Below the pieces are notes generated by a model. That model was not told the origin of the DNA and ran no database searches. It saw only the letters and a list, made by a program, of their open reading frames with translations. The position numbers and the translations under genes were made by a program. DNA of 14,736 nt, from positions 1 through 14,736 of the forward strand of contig KQ965881.1 in assembly GCA_001574975.1 (NCBI GenBank). The letters are read 5' to 3'. The DNA is from Gonapodya prolifera JEL478. Taxonomy: Eukaryota; Monoblepharomycota; Monoblepharidomycetes; Monoblepharidales; Gonapodyaceae. Of the stretch, positions 1 through 11,772 are shown piece after piece; within the stretch, counting starts at the first letter, position 1; each line of letters opens with the position of its first letter.

Positions 1-1253
1 GGTCCGAAGGGATTGGCGTTGTGGGCGCCGGTAGGCGTCGTGACCACAGTAGCCCTCGGAACCGGTCAATATATAGCACATGTACTAGACGAACAACAGA
101 GCTATTCCATACTCAAAACTAATCTTACCCTAACGACTAACTCCCGTAGTAACCCTACTACAACCCAGCCAAGTACTAAAATGGTCTTCAAAGACACTGG
201 AAGAAGCAATCATGATCTTAAACAAGCAACATGAGCAGGTTACCCATGTCAGCTCAGTCATTTTTTTATTCTGAGAAGGGACACATTCTTGACGAACCAT
301 CACAAATGAGTGGGACACTCATGAAAGCTCAGGTTTTACTTCTTTTCAAACACATTCTGACACTTTAACTGACATGATGAGCAAGTAAAGTGCTGTTAAT
401 ATGTAATGGAGGTGAATGGAATGGTTTCACCCTTTTGCACTCATTGAGTATGAGCACAAGTTGATCTGTGCCTTGGGAAATCAGGAGACTGAAGTCCATT
501 ATTCCATGTATTTCACTATAACTTTTGCAATTAATAAACATCTTCATTCAGGTACCACCAATTGTTTTGAAGTCACCAGTCAAGTGACAATATGTCAGAC
601 AGACTGGGGACCACTGTTTGGTTTGCCAGCAGTTATGGAAAATTGCACATCAAATCAAATTTAATTTCCTCACTTCCTATGCAGGATGCTTGACGTTCTT
701 GGATGCAGAACCTCCCGGCTCCCGCACGAATTCGGGGCCTTCATTGAGCAACCGAAGTCTGCCAACTGAATGATGGTAGTTCCATTCTCAATGAATATTC
801 GGATGACGAATTTGCCAGTTTTCGTTTGGTGCTTGTTGGGAGGATCAATACACCAGAATCGTTGTACTGAGTCATCTTCGCCAAAGGTTCTGAATAAGAG
901 GTACAAGTGAACTAGCCTGCTGAGGGAAAATGTGCTCTGACGATTCATTGAGAGATCAAGAGGCCAGTGTCACTGATACTAGACTGTATTGATGTATTCA
1001 GACCTGCAGTTGCAAGTCCCTGTCGCAAGATCACCATGGACATTGTTGAAAGCGCCGTATCTCACTGAGACTACCTTCTCCTGCGCGCTGCGCGAATCAC
1101 TACTACATAGTAATCGGGTTTCCCTAAGGGGTTCCAGAATCGGCGGAAAGAATTGCAAAGGAAAAAGGTTTTCGACCAAAGCAGCACCCCGCCATTGGAA
1201 CTTTTAGGGCCTTTAACAAAACCGAAAAGCACCAGCTCCTATTCCCTGTCACA
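1..1253. other. Left-edge region without a confident gene
   Basis: I found no convincing complete gene here. Most of positions 60-1000 is visibly richer in A and T than the gene-bearing remainder, with short open frames only. One minus-strand segment at 670-948 looks coding and is listed separately. The last ~250 bases should contain the promoter and 5' leader of the SH3 gene that starts at 1262, and an inverted CCAAT box (ATTGG, 1194-1198) lies about 65 bases before that start. No terminal repeats, target-site duplications or transposase/reverse transcriptase motifs were visible, so I do not call a transposon. Confidence 0.5.
670..948 (-). pseudogene. Orphan coding-like segment, possible exon or gene remnant
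   Basis: This minus-strand frame is open for 92 codons. It is rich in charged residues and is preceded by a plausible 3' splice site (CTTATTCAG, just before about 892). A possible donor (GTGAGG) follows near 673. The C-terminal part contains the string LADFGCSMKAPNS, which resembles the DFG/activation segment of Aurora-type Ser/Thr kinases (ADFGWSVHAP). However, no HRD catalytic loop is present at the expected distance upstream and no further kinase exons could be joined. It could be a decayed kinase fragment, one exon of a gene I cannot assemble, or chance. The low-GC surroundings favour decay. Confidence 0.2.
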
Positions 1254-1265
1254 ATGTTGGAATGA
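1254..1265 (+). other. Minimal upstream ORF (Met-Leu-Glu-stop) overlapping the SH3-gene start
   Basis: An ATG at 1254 has A at -3 (ACAATG). It opens a three-codon frame, ATG TTG GAA TGA, whose stop overlaps the chosen start codon of the SH3 gene in an ATGA arrangement (ATG 1262-1264, TGA 1263-1265). Scanning ribosomes should meet this ATG first, and its context is at least as good as that of the downstream one (G at -3). It would act only if transcription starts upstream of 1254. Confidence 0.4.
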
Positions 1266-3184
1266 GCTCTACAAAACCGAACTCACCGCCGCCTGGCACC
1301 GTTCCTTCCGATGGCTCTCCGTCCTTTCGTCCCACCACCGATGCCGGTGTGCCATTCTCCTCCACCTCCTCAATCTCTTCAACCCCGCCAGTGGCACAAC
1401 CGACCTCCGGAGGTTCTGGAAACCCTCCAGATTCAAACCCGCCGTTATCATCCAATCCCGGCAATTCCACTCCAATGGTTGCCCTTTCCCCGGCTGGTTG
1501 GGGAGGAGTTTCCGCTGGAGCCTTTGTGGTCATTCTGATATCGGTTGTCGTTTCCGTCTATTTCTGGAAACGGTGGAGAGATACAAAGCTTGACAATGAT
1601 GCCCTGAGGAAGGAGAACGACGAACTCAAAAGGAAAGGACCCGACTCCCCGACACTTCCAGGATCTCCGGTCGGTTCGATCGGGACTTCAAGGAACATGA
1701 GTGGAGTTACGACTCCAGGAGGGTCCTTTTCTGAAGCTCAAGTGAGATTTTGGTTTCCAATTTCCATACCACGTGCGGTGTCCTAATACGAATCATGGCG
1801 TCCTCTTAGATATTCTACCCACCCATGGCTGCACCTCTGGAGCTCCCGCCCCCTCTTGCGGTTCTCGGCTACCCTGTCAACAAGTCTTTCACCGCCGTGG
1901 CTGAATATCGCGCCCAAGGACCAGATGAGATGGAGGTCTGCATGGGTGACGACATTGTAGTTACTTGGGTGAGCTCTCCGTCGAATCGTTGAATAATCCT
2001 TGATCGTGGTATACCATGGCTCGGCTTGCAGGTCTATCCAGATGCCTGGGCACTCGCAGAGAATCCTTCCAATGGTCGAAGCGGTGTCATTCCGATCGTT
2101 GTGCTGGGGGAAGCTGCGTCCCTTATGCCCAACATGCCTGGGGGCACCCCACCCCGCGCCGAGTCCATGTCGGTGTCTCTCCCCGTGTCTCACCTGATGA
2201 AATCTCGACCGGTCGTGGCCAGCCCCTCTCCCATGAGCAGCACCAGCATAATTCGCACGCTCCCTCGTTCGATATTTTCAGGGAGAGGATGGGGCGGGAA
2301 CTCTGGGCTGTTGGGGGGCGGACTTCAACCGGAACAATACGGCCAAGTCCAAATGTCACCCTCAGGACACCGAGTGCTTGCTGTCCCCCCACCTTCCATC
2401 CTTACAAACCCTGCATACGGCGCTCCCGGCGGAGCTGGCTCCGACACGGGAGAGGACACGGTGACAGCCGAAGACGACTCCAAAAGTCAGAACTCCCCCA
2501 ACCCCCATCTCCAACCTCCGATCCATCTACTCCCCCAACTACCTCTGAACACGGCCCCCCCTTCCTTCGCTGCTCCTGCTCCTGCCTTGCCATCTCTTCC
2601 CAGGTCCCTCGAATCACCGTCAACACTTATAATGACACCAGCTCCAAGCATGGCTCCCGGTTCCATATCCCCCCTCAACATGCCAGGAAGTTCTCAACCG
2701 CCTTCCATTCCACAGTACTGGACTTCGCGTCGATTCGAATCGAGCAAGTCCCTCGGAGGTGGTGAACAGCCCTACTCATTTGAACTCGGAGCCAGTAGGA
2801 GATTGTTCCCTGGTGAGTGGTGGCTCAAAAAATGCAAGTTTTATTTCTATTTGGCTTATAATGATGTTACTGTGATGTGCTCGGAATGTGTCAGATTCGA
2901 TTGCGGACCTGCAATCGACTGCCCCACATCCGGACTACATTCGGTTGGGTGGCTCGCGCAACGACACTTCTCACATCGTATCCAAAACGTTTGTCGCTTT
3001 GTACCAGCATGTTCCTGGGCAACCCGATGAGCTTGCACTTCAACCGGGCGACCGTGTTTTCGTGTTGCGGATTAATCGGGATGGATGGGCGCAGGGGTGG
3101 AAGGCGGTAGAAGGGGAGGAACGGGGTGGCGATGAGCGGCCAACGTATTTTCCCGCCGGCGTATTGAATCTTTTAGGGGAATAG
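1262..3184 (+). CDS. Single-pass membrane protein with two SH3 domains (Fus1/Sho1-like architecture)
   Basis: Exons are 1262-1741, 1810-1968, 2032-2812 and 2895-3184, with introns of 68, 63 and 82 bp whose GT-AG borders and phases all fit; the product is 569 aa. Residues 1-79 are Ser/Thr/Pro/Gly-rich without a hydrophobic signal peptide, so they probably face outside and may be O-glycosylated. Residues ~80-102 form one transmembrane helix followed by basic residues (WKRWR), then a short charged coiled coil (~105-125). SH3-1 spans ~187-238 (AVAEY, DEMEV, GDD, W, GVIP). A Pro/Ser-rich linker with several PxxP-like stretches spans ~240-470. SH3-2 spans ~506-567 (ALYQH, DELAL, GDR, DGW, YFPAGVL). 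The order ectodomain-TM-SH3 recalls yeast Fus1, and a membrane scaffold or sensor role is inferred. The start at 1262 is preceded by an overlapping micro-ORF. I do not recognise an ortholog. Confidence 0.82.
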
Positions 3185-3325
3185 GTTGTCGGAGGTGTTG
3201 CAATGCATTTGTCAATTAGATATCGCATCAGTATACTCGTTGTGGACTTTTATACCGTGTTGATTGGCATTATATAAAAACGAAATCCCCTTAAACTGAT
3301 GTGGAGGTTTTCCAAATACTTACAA
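3185..3325. other. Convergent intergenic gap with 3' ends of two genes
   Basis: This 141-base gap separates the stop codons of the SH3 gene (plus) and the phosphofructokinase gene (minus). An AT-rich run (TTATATAAAAACG, about 3270-3282) could serve in 3'-end formation. The two 3' UTRs must be very short or overlap. No other feature was seen. Confidence 0.5.
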
Positions 3326-5454
3326 TTAGTCCTGTTCGGCACTTTTATGTTCGCTCTGTCGGGCCATATCTATGGGCATTCCCGAGGCGTCTAAGAACGC
3401 TTGGAAGGTGGGCCCTCGCAAGTCTACCTTTTTCCGAAATTCGATCACCCGCGAAATCTAACATTACCAGGTACACACGTTTGTGGATCCATCTAGAATG
3501 CTCCCCAGCACACGCTCGGACTCACCGGAAGATGCACAAACAATCCGTTTACGATCCCAACAATACAGTCTGTCTTCCCCGCAAGCGCACAATGAGCGGC
3601 AGCCTGCCCGAGTTGAAGAGTAAAGGCGGCGTCTGAAGCATTTACAACAGCGGCACGGATCTGTGACACATTGATGAGATTTCAGAAATCAAAAGCAATG
3701 GTTGCGAGACTTTTATGGACCGAAGTACCCACCGTGTATGACGGGTCGATGTACTTAATAGAATGCTCGATCCCTCTAGCCTTGAGCTGCTTTCCGAGTT
3801 CACTCTTGAGCCACACCCCAATGTCGCCGTAAACCTGGTTTCCCGACTTATCACGACCCAGTCCCCCAGATGGAGTACATAGGTTCTAATAAAGCAGTTA
3901 AAAGGGTTTGCGTGGCCACTATCGGGATCGAGCATACCTGTCCAGCACCCTCTGCGACAACAATCAGAACATGATCTCGAACAGTGTTGGACATTCCACG
4001 AACTGGCTCGGTGAAGCGCTTGACGCAGTAATCCACAATCCTTACACCAGGCATGGTAAAGCGAGTAGTTCTATGAAATCTGAAATCCACTCACTGCTCC
4101 ATGGTGAAATTCATTTCAGGGAGGAGCAAAAGATTCACGTCTCCACTTCCCAGGGAAGCGTGCAGAGCGATGAAGCCGGAATCCCTTCCCATCAACTTCA
4201 CAATCCCAATACCGTTGCGCGCACCACGTGCCTCCTCGTGAGCTGCAAGAAGAGGTGGTTGGGCTTGGGCGACTGCCGTCTCAAAGCCAAAGGTGCGATC
4301 GCAGTAGGCAAGGTCGTTGTCGATGGTCTCTGAAAATGATTACCAAAGAGAGATCAGTATTTCCTTTCCCCCTCTCCCCCGTGCGCACTCTCTCCTCTTC
4401 GCCATTTTTCACTCACTTGGAATACCAACAACAGAAATTTCGTAGCCCCTTTGTTCGCACTCCTTGAATATGGATTTGGCACCCTTTTGAGTGCCATCTC
4501 CACCTATGGTGAAAAGAATTCGGATGTTTTTCGATGAAAGAAAGTCGGCCATGATCTTGGACGGAAGATGAATATCAGCTCTCGAGGAATCGGGGGGCCT
4601 TAACCAACCTTCGGATCTTGAGGTCCCCTCGATGACCCCAGAATGGAACCCCCGAAATTGTGGATGTCGCGAACAGTCCACGGATTCAGTGGGACTTCGA
4701 TTGACGTTGCGGGATTGAGTCCTTCATAACCGTACTAGATATGTGCAAGTAGGGTGTAGAAAGAGGGTGAGAAGGATGGAATGTATCGAAATGGAATCCC
4801 GTCGAACGTCAGTTTGAATCTAGCGCCACCTGTCACTGCCCCACCATCTCAGTCACGTGAACGTACTTTGAATCCAAAGACTTTTATGGAGGGTGGTTAA
4901 AACCAGTTGTGACGTCAAGAGAAACCACACCACTCACTGTTCTGCACTCCGTAGCGATACCACAACGTATTCACCAATCCTCTGATAACATTATTCAATC
5001 CTGGACATAACCCCCCACAGGTCACAACCGCGACCCGGACAGTCTTGGGATCCCAGTATAGTGCTGCTCTCGGCCCCGCCTTTTCAACGAGCGGGGAAGC
5101 GAATGCGTCTGGATGAGGAGATGGCGAAGATGTGCGAATGGGAATGATCCGGGGCAGGGCGAGGGAGCCCTCTGACGAAGGAGTGTTTGTGGAGAGTGGT
5201 GATTGGGAGCCATTCGTCGCGGGTGAAGGGGTTGAGTCCGGCCCAGTAGCAGGAAGTCGAAGTGGAGTGGGAGATGTAATGTTCGGAGGGGGCGATGGAG
5301 TGTCGCTGACTCGTACGAGCTTGAAGGATGGCCTCAAGACCACGACGTCGTCTTCAGACACGAACGCTTCACATGGCAGAGGGCTCGGGTAGCGACCATC
5401 TCCCAACGTGCGGATGTAAAAGGCCCCGGAAGGATTCGAAGCTGCTTCAGTCAT
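3326..5454 (-). CDS. PFK: 6-phosphofructokinase, plant/trypanosomatid-type class
   Basis: The enzyme phosphorylates fructose 6-phosphate to fructose 1,6-bisphosphate in cytosolic glycolysis. Exons (minus strand) are 5454-4938, 4880-4867 (14 nt), 4734-4609, 4555-4417, 4329-4095, 4040-3938, 3885-3733, 3660-3526 and 3457-3326. Phases agree throughout, giving 517 aa. Visible motifs are GGLCPGLN (147-154), YGYEG (178-182), [24 protein letters not shown] (234-245), GIPKTIDND (263-271, catalytic Asp269), MGRDSGF (312-318), AEGAGQ (373-378) and GIVNG near 465. Gly in GGDG suggests ATP use, whereas Lys in PKTIDND is the residue found in PPi enzymes; this mixed signature is typical of plant and trypanosomatid ATP-PFKs. 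Residues ~50-125 are a Ser/Pro-rich low-complexity insert. The length suits the plant family and is far below the ~950 aa fused fungal Pfk1/Pfk2 subunits. The ATG at 5454 has A at -3. Confidence 0.9.
4853..4860. promoter_or_regulatory. TCACGTGA palindrome (bHLH E-box/CLEAR-like site) in PFK intron 2
   Basis: A perfect 8-bp palindrome, TCACGTGA, lies immediately after the donor (GTACGT, 4866-4861 on the minus strand) of the longest phosphofructokinase intron (132 bp). CACGTG cores are bound by fungal bHLH factors such as Cbf1, Pho4 and Sre1-like proteins. Function in this position is inference. Confidence 0.3.
4867..4880 (-). other. 14-nt microexon of the phosphofructokinase gene
   Basis: On the minus strand, AAAAG precedes and GTACGT follows the 14 bases TCTTTGGATTCAAA. 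Splicing AAC-A (exon 1, ending at 4938) to this piece and then to TAC at 4734 gives ...GVQNIFGFKYGYEGL..., which restores the family's conserved G-F-(R/K)-Y-G-Y-E-G segment exactly in frame. Without the microexon the phase breaks (1 to 0) and five conserved residues are lost. This is a join predicted by reading, but three independent constraints (borders, phase, conservation) agree. Confidence 0.8.
4910..4917. promoter_or_regulatory. TGACGTCA palindrome (perfect CRE) in PFK intron 1
   Basis: The full consensus cAMP-response element TGACGTCA, target of ATF/CREB-type bZIP factors, lies inside phosphofructokinase intron 1 (4881-4937), about 50 bases from the TCACGTGA palindrome in intron 2. The 14-nt microexon lies between them. 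Whether it is bound is unknown. Confidence 0.3.
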
Positions 5455-6304
5455 TTTTGTGGTGGAATTGTGAGTCACCAGAGGCGTGGATATTCTAAAA
5501 TATAATTATCAACCCTCCGTCTGTTGCAAAACCGCACTGTTCCCCGAAACGATATTCCTCTTCCTCACCGAGGATCCATCTTTGAACTGTGTGCGTGCCA
5601 TTATCTCCCCAGATCCACACCCCAATGTGCGAACGACTCCGATCACCAAATGTGTTTGCATATAATGCGAAGTCTGATGTGATTCGGAACGCACTGCCGC
5701 GCGAACATTTTCCACCTGAATGTGGGGTGATAAAGTGCAAGGGTTGACAGACACGTTTTGCAAATTCCGGTGGGGTCCCGGATTACACCCACCCACCAAG
5801 AGAAGACGACATTTTGGTGGAGAACATTCGGGAGTGATGAGTTGGTCAGTATATAGAAATCATAAGTGAATCAAACTACGTTCTGGAATCAACTACTGTA
5901 GTGGGCGTTTGGGATGTTGAATACGTTGTTGCTTGCGATAGCCACTACAGAAAAAGCGACGGGGAAGCTTAGCAATCGGCTCGTTACGCAAATCAGACAA
6001 ACGTCACTAAAAATAAAATTTCGCTTCCCATATGGGGGTGAATCCGATGTTCAATCTGATGGAGCGGAGAGTCGTCGTCAGGCCCCGAGATCCGTCGGGA
6101 CGCCACAGTTGCTGCACTACGGGACGTCTTCTTCCAGCTCCTTTCAAGAAAAAAAGAATCCCATCAGCTGTATAGTAATAACGGGGAGTGCGACTTGCGG
6201 AGTGCGATAACTTGTGCCGCCTACCAGGAAAGCGCCGAATCACCGGGCGGACATCAACTGATTGCTGAGGAACAGCAGAGCACACCCTACGCCTTCCCCA
6301 CATT
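5455..6304. promoter_or_regulatory. Divergent promoter region between PFK and Sch9-like kinase
   Basis: These 850 bases separate two start codons facing away from each other, so they should hold both promoters and 5' leaders. On the PFK side there is an AT-rich TATA-like stretch (5498-5512) about 45-60 bases before its ATG and a CCAAT pentamer at 5622-5626. Mid-region there is TATATA (about 5851). A tattttag sequence just upstream of the PFK ATG could be a 3' splice site of a 5'-UTR intron. I see no convincing gene; short open frames at 5495-5799 and 5914-6303 lack coding character or known motifs. Confidence 0.55.
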
Positions 6305-9048
<2,744 letters not shown>

Positions 9049-9610
9049 TCGCAGGCGTGGAGCCTATGAAGTGTTTGGAGGTTGCAGAGGACTTTGTTAC
9101 ATTATGAATGATTTTTGGTAGCTCTTGCTCTGTTTTTCTCCCCCGTTGCCTTGGAGGTTGTTTTTTGGTTGACAAAATGTAGCAAACAACTTGTACATAG
9201 TGGTGCATAGAAGATGTTGCTTAGTAGGCTTTGAATCTTATGCGATCGTTCCCGAAGACGAAAGTGACTGCTGTTGGCCATGTGGTTCCAGAGACTCTTC
9301 TCACAATTTGCTTTTTCACGTCCTGGAATTAAATAATTTTTTTTCCTTCATTCTTTTCCATTGTAGCGTAATTGACACTCAGTCTCAACCCACTATACTC
9401 TTATTCGTCTTGGGCACTAATGACCTCGTGGATAGGGTGTGTGGGAATGTGCTGAGCGGAAAACACATCCGAACACACCGCAATCGCACACATCTTTCAC
9501 TTCGAGCGATGAATAAAATAAGGGATGACAAGTACTTTCTCGGAACAGCAAAACGATTCCTACATTATTCTAAACTGCTGATTAAGTACGGTTCATTATG
9601 CAACTCCCCT
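9049..9610. other. Convergent intergenic region: 3' UTRs of kinase and permease
   Basis: These 562 bases lie between the kinase stop (9048) and the permease stop (9611, minus). They are AT-richer than the genes and contain T-rich runs and several TTTT/AATAA-like stretches suitable for 3'-end formation (for example AATAAT near 9330 and AATAAAATAA near 9512). A UGUACAUA element lies at 9192-9199. An open frame at 9191-9688 overlaps the permease 3' exon on the other strand and has no recognisable features. Confidence 0.5.
9192..9199 (+). promoter_or_regulatory. Puf3-type element (UGUACAUA) in the kinase 3' UTR
   Basis: TGTACATA occurs 144 bases after the kinase stop, on the transcript strand. 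It matches the fungal Pumilio/Puf3 consensus UGUANAUA. A single 8-mer can occur by chance, so this is only a candidate post-transcriptional site. Confidence 0.25.
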
Positions 9611-11772
9611 CTATACGCTCTCTTCCTTCTCTCCCTTCACTCCATTACCATCCTTCACCTCGACGTGGAAAACTTCCTGCGCAACTAACTTCTCCGCATC
9701 GACCGCAATACGTGCATTGTAAGAATTCTCGAGACCTTTGAAAACAACGACTTGCAGGTACCACAGGCCGATCGTGATCACCAGAACCACAATAGAAATG
9801 ACGTATGGGACTAGCGTGGGAAGAAAGGCCAACGTTGACGAACAGGCGGGCGGACATCATGAGAGAGGAAACTCACGGTAGTAAGGGTAGCTCGTTGTCA
9901 CTTTGGTGGGAGGGACCAGAGTGAAAATGAATTGGTACGCGGAAAAGATGGCGAAAAGTCCCGTCGCCGCAAGGGGGGCTTTGATGGGGCGGTAAAGATC
10001 TGGCTCGCGACGGCGGATGATGTAGATGCCGATAAGCGCGAAGAAGTAGAAGAGGTAACCAGTGTACCCAGAGAACGAAACGATGAAGCTGAAGGCTTGG
10101 CCTGGAGGAGGGGCGAAAAGGAAAATGACGGAAAGAACTGGGCACGACAAGACAGTTAGCAAGGAATGTTTTGTTACAATGGCACTTTCGATCTCTCACC
10201 GTATATAAGAAGGATTCCATAGATTGGGCTGTTCGTTTTGGGGTGGACGTAGTTGAACCAGTCGGCGAAGGGCAGAAGGCCTTCGCGGGAGGTCTCGAGC
10301 ACGACACGAGATCCCGTGTACAAAATGACGGAGGCAAGTCCAAACGGCGAAAGCGCGATCACTCCTGGCAACACGTTGCTCCCGAAGGTTCCCCCAAACG
10401 TCTTGGTGAAGAACGTGGCCGCGACCGTCAGGTTGGAGTTGAGGATTTCGTCCTTGGTCAGGACGGCAAAGTAGGCGAGGTTGGCGAAGATGTACAAGGC
10501 GGTGGTGGTGCTCAGACTGAAGATGGCAGCCTTGGGGAGGTTTTTGACAGGTTCACTTTATTAGCGGTAAAGCAGGTCAGTGGCGGTGATTTTGAGCGGT
10601 CTCCACGGGTACTCACTGAACTTCGTCCAGAATGTAGTTCACGTTCGCCCATCCGTTGTATGCGTAGGTTCTGTTATATGCATGGCGACTATCGTTCAAA
10701 TTTGCATCAATGTGCAACAATAAAGGCATGCAACTCACACGTAGTAAATAGCGTTTGCGTAATTGCTGGGTGCGTTTGATGTATCCGCGAACGTCAAATT
10801 CGCAACAAGACCGGGAATATTCGCGTTCGGGAACGCTCCGACGATCGCGGCAAAGCCGACAAGGACGACGAATGTGACGAGAATGATCTTGTACGAGGTG
10901 ACCACCGTGTTGAGGCGGATGGCGAGCGGGACGGAGAGGATGTTGATTGCCGCAATGATGGTCAATGCGGCAAGTGCCCATGCGCGCGCGCCGTAATCTG
11001 GGATACGTCAGAGCGATTGAGATGAGATTTGGGCTGCCGACTTGGGTGCTTCCACTTCCAACGTACCGCTCGAGTAAGTCGGACCATAAATTGCATAGTT
11101 CAGATCTGCGGGAAAGGACATTGGCGACAGTAAGATGAGATTTTCTCGGATAGATTGAAGGAGGCTGTCCACTCACAGTTTCCAAACACAATCAAGGTGT
11201 TGGCGATGCCTGGTGATGGGGTGTCATATTGCGCCCAGACACGAAAAAAAGATAACCGGTCTCACCAGCCCCACGCAGAATAATCAATCCGTTGACAGCA
11301 AAGAGGTAGGACAAGAGCTTCTTGGGTTTGGGGTATGCATATGCGAGATACTCCTTTTCACCCCCGCTTCTTGGGATCTTTGGATGTGTTTTGCGTGCGG
11401 TTAGTTTGACTCAGATTGAAAACTTATGTTCAGAGGACTCACAGTTGTCCCAAGCTCGGTGAATGCCCACAGTCCCGCAGCTGCTACCAAACCACCGATG
11501 ATCCAAAGCACGAGCGAGATCCCCGTTGATCCACCGTATCGAAGAATGAGCGTTGGGTTGGAAAAGATCCCCACCCCAATGATCTGAGACGACACGGAGA
11601 TTTAAATCTGGCCGGTGCCGCTAAGTTTTGCAACTGTATTGCTCACCATTCCCACATTGAACAGCCCTCCCTCGAACCACCCGATGCGTCGCTTGATGCG
11701 CTGGTTGCCCAGTGCCAGTGGCGCCGTGCTTGCCACTCGAATGGGAGTCTGTTTCTCTTGCTCTGCGACCAT
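9611..11772 (-). CDS. Amino acid permease, LAT family (Mup1/Mup3-like)
   Basis: Exons (minus strand) are 11772-11647, 11583-11443, 11377-11266, 11209-11177 (33 nt), 11105-11067 (39 nt), 10997-10739, 10670-10617, 10555-10200, 10137-9877 and 9810-9611. All phases close, giving 526 aa. The ATG at 11772 has an excellent context (TTCACCATGG). A ~38-residue cytosolic N terminus precedes TM1 (IIGVGIFSNPTLIL, the GxG helix-break motif of APC transporters). Then come ELGTTIPRSGGEKEYL, GIANTLIVFGNYLNYAIYG, YAYNGWANVNYILDEV (the YDGWNNLNY signature of Mup1-type permeases), KNLPKAAIFSLST, SREGLLPFADWFNYVHP, and late hydrophobic helices ending in a charged tail. About 12 membrane segments are expected at the plasma membrane, importing methionine/cysteine or other neutral amino acids by family analogy. 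Substrate cannot be fixed from sequence. Nine introns make it the most fragmented gene here. Confidence 0.88.

Noticed and set aside
1249-1533. Gly/Glu-rich minus-strand frame opposite the SH3-gene first exon
   Set aside because: It is the antisense of Ser/Pro-rich codons; composition alone explains it.
2731-2742. 12-bp perfect palindrome CGATTCGAATCG
   Set aside because: It lies inside the SH3-gene coding exon (SRRFESSK) with no partner site; codon coincidence is sufficient.
2016-2765. 249-codon plus-strand frame overlapping the SH3 gene
   Set aside because: It is a shadow of the Pro/Ser-rich linker exon; only the other frame continues correctly into both SH3 domains with matching splice phases.
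5495-5799. Minus-strand open frames upstream of the PFK start
   Set aside because: They have no family similarity and no clean junction to the PFK first exon, which already begins with the conserved-looking (F)[15 protein letters not shown] segment.
9191-9688. 165-codon plus-strand open frame between kinase and permease
   Set aside because: It lies largely in AT-rich 3' UTR sequence, overlaps the well-supported permease last exon on the other strand, lacks an ATG at its listed start, and shows no motif.
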